Assembly: GCA_021780975.1 (NCBI GenBank) | Contig: JAJXXS010000064.1 | Span: 1 to 6,338, forward strand | Origin: Pseudomonadota bacterium | Lineage (GTDB): Bacteria; Pseudomonadota; Gammaproteobacteria; Burkholderiales; Thiobacillaceae | Length of the DNA stretch: 6,338 bases | Direction: 5' to 3' | In this document: positions 4,731 to 6,338 of the stretch, one piece after another | Layout: every line of letters begins with the position of its first letter | How positions within the stretch are numbered: the first letter of the stretch is position 1 | The notes under the pieces: generated by a model | What the model was told of the DNA's origin: nothing | Databases searched by the model: none | The model's input: the letters and a program-made list of their open reading frames with translations, nothing else | Translations under genes and position numbers: made by a program

Positions 4731-6338
4731 ATGAGCCGAGGCACGACCTATACCCTTGAAGTCAATCCCAAGATTCCGCGCCGCCTCATGCGGCTGGAGG
4801 AACTGGCCGGCAATCTCTGGTACAGCTGGGACAAGCCCACGCGCACCCTGTTCGCGCGCCTGCACTCGGGGCTGTGGGAAAGCACCGGGCACAATCCGCG
4901 GGCCTTTCTGCAGCGCCTGGACGAGCAGCGCCTGATCGATGCGGCCGAGGACCACGTGTTTCTCGCCAGCTACAACCGCGTGCTCTCGGCTTACGACACC
5001 TATCACAACGAGCCGCTGCGCCGCGACCAGCCGCAGCATCTGAAGCAGACGGACATGGTGGCCTATTTCTGCGCCGAGTTCGGCTTCCACGAAAGCTTTC
5101 CCATCTATTCCGGCGGTCTGGGCATCCTCGCCGGCGACCATTGCAAGGCGGCGTCCGACGCGCGCCTGCCCTTCGTGGGCGTCGGCCTGCTCTATCGGCA
5201 GGGCTATTTTTCCCAGACCATAGACCGCGACGGCCGCCAGATCGCGAGTTACACCGACTCGGATTTCTCCACCCTGCCGGTCACCCCTGCGCTAGGCGAC
5301 GACGGCCACGAGCTCAAGGTGCCGGTGGAAATGGCGGGGCGCACGGTTTGGGCGAAGGTCTGGCTGGCGCGCGTGGGCCACGTGTGGCTGACGCTGCTGG
5401 ACACCGACATCGAGGAGAACCCGCCGGAGGATCGCGACATCACCCACCGCCTCTACGGCGGCGACCGCGAAACCCGCATCCGCCAGGAGATCGTGCTCGG
5501 TGTCGGCGGCCCGCGTGCGCTTGCCGCCATGGGCGTGAAGCCGACCATCTGGCACATGAACGAAGGCCATGCCGCCTTCCTCGTGCTGGAGCGCATGCGC
5601 GTCATGATGAAGGAGGCCGGGCTCGATTTCGAAAGCGCCCTGGAAGCCGCCGCGGTCGACATGGTCTTCACCACCCACACGCCGGTGCCCGCCGGGCACG
5701 ATCATTTCGGCATGGACATGATAGACCGCTATTTCCAGGACTACTGCCGCAATGCGGGCATAGACATGGAGGCGTTGAAGACGCTGGGGCGCGCCAAGGA
5801 CAGCCCGGAATTCAACATGACCGCCCTGGCCCTGCACGGTTCGCGCCACCACAACGGCGTGTCCAAGATCCACGGCGAGGTGTCCTCGCGCATCTGCGCC
5901 GATGCCTGGCCGCAGATCGAGGCAGAGGAAAACCCCATGGGGCATGTCACCAACGGCGTGCATCTGGCCACCTTCCTGGCGCAGGAATGGATGGAGATGT
6001 TCGACGAGCGCCTGGGCTACGACTGGCGTCACCGCCTGGCGGACACGCGCTATTGGGAAACCCGCATCGACGAGATACCGGACCACCTGTTCTGGACCGT
6101 CCGGCGCGGCCTCAAGGCGCAGATGCTTTTCACGGTGCGTCACCGCCTGTCCCGGCAGACGCTGCGCAATCATGCCTCCGAGGCCCACCTCGACCGCATC
6201 TTGCGTCTCGCCAACCCCCTTGATCCCAAGGTGCTCACCATCGGCTTCGCGCGGCGCTTCGCCACCTACAAGCGCGCCACCCTGCTGTTCCGCGACATGG
6301 ACTGGCTCAAGCGCATCGTCTCCGACGAGGACCGTCCC
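4731..6338 (+). CDS. glgP: Alpha-glucan phosphorylase, short bacterial type (5' part, open at right edge)
   Basis: This enzyme cleaves alpha-1,4-glucans (glycogen or maltodextrin) with phosphate to release glucose-1-phosphate, using PLP. The first 536 codons are present without a stop. Family members of this type run roughly 700-850 residues, so the C-terminal domain with the PLP lysine lies outside the window. Residues about 10-110 form the N-terminal DUF3417-type region (NLWYSWDKPTRTLF, LWESTGHNP). Conserved segments follow: EFGFHESFPIYSGGLG from 116, AGDHCKAASD from 134, WHMNEGHAAF at 274-283, TTHTPVPAGHDHF from 314, HGSRHHNGVSKIHG from 369, TNGVH at 407-411, and GFARRFATYKR at 505-515, which opens the C-terminal half. 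The pattern fits the Thermus/Thermotoga-like alpha-glucan phosphorylases rather than the longer E. coli GlgP/MalP. The ATG start has an AGGA 7 nt upstream. I checked the frame to the window edge and found no break. The gene is perhaps co-transcribed with orn. Confidence 0.95.
   Translation, partial: MSRGTTYTLEVNPKIPRRLMRLEELAGNLWYSWDKPTRTLFARLHSGLWESTGHNPRAFLQRLDEQRLIDAAEDHVFLASYNRVLSAYDTYHNEPLRRDQPQHLKQTDMVAYFCAEFGFHESFPIYSGGLGILAGDHCKAASDARLPFVGVGLLYRQGYFSQTIDRDGRQIASYTDSDFSTLPVTPALGDDGHELKVPVEMAGRTVWAKVWLARVGHVWLTLLDTDIEENPPEDRDITHRLYGGDRETRIRQEIVLGVGGPRALAAMGVKPTIWHMNEGHAAFLVLERMRVMMKEAGLDFESALEAAAVDMVFTTHTPVPAGHDHFGMDMIDRYFQDYCRNAGIDMEALKTLGRAKDSPEFNMTALALHGSRHHNGVSKIHGEVSSRICADAWPQIEAEENPMGHVTNGVHLATFLAQEWMEMFDERLGYDWRHRLADTRYWETRIDEIPDHLFWTVRRGLKAQMLFTVRHRLSRQTLRNHASEAHLDRILRLANPLDPKVLTIGFARRFATYKRATLLFRDMDWLKRIVSDEDRP

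Noticed and set aside
5292..6188. A 298-codon minus-strand open frame opposite the glucan phosphorylase gene.
   Set aside because: It is an antisense shadow with no recognisable motif and no ribosome site that I can support.
4874..6223. A 449-codon plus-strand open frame inside the glucan phosphorylase gene, in another frame.
   Set aside because: It is Arg/Pro/Gly-rich and featureless. The frame from 4731 carries every phosphorylase motif without interruption to the window edge.

Overview
The window looks like ordinary chromosomal core sequence from a GC-rich proteobacterium, most probably a betaproteobacterium. That placement is an inference. It rests on high GC with strong G/C at third codon positions, a K+-independent H+-pyrophosphatase, and a block in which oligoribonuclease diverges from a pterin dehydratase–RsgA pair; I recall that arrangement from betaproteobacterial genomes and have not searched for it.

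Layout, left to right. (1) 2-199 (+) is the 3' end of an unrecognised gene, closed by a strong intrinsic terminator (210-236). (2) 274-2316 (+) is hppA, a complete 680-residue membrane-bound proton-pumping pyrophosphatase with its own Shine-Dalgarno and a terminator at 2361-2395. (3) On the minus strand, reading right to left from 4014 to 2405, lie a small exported monohaem cytochrome c, a 4a-hydroxytetrahydrobiopterin dehydratase and the ribosome-assembly GTPase RsgA. The gaps are 35 and 42 nt, so one transcript is likely. RsgA converges on hppA. (4) A 111-bp divergent intergenic region (4015-4125) separates that operon from (5) orn, oligoribonuclease (4126-4683, +), which is followed after 47 nt by (6) an alpha-glucan phosphorylase (glgP-type), open at the right edge of the window (4731-6338).

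The genes are mostly housekeeping: PPi-driven proton pumping, 30S subunit maturation, clearance of short RNA oligonucleotides, pterin recycling and storage-glucan breakdown. No single pathway links them. I see no mobile element, CRISPR array, tRNA or rRNA, and I found no convincing undescribed system. The least explained item is the small cytochrome c, whose sixth haem ligand is not obvious and which has a third cysteine. The terminator sitting 37 nt upstream of the hppA start codon is the most interesting regulatory arrangement.
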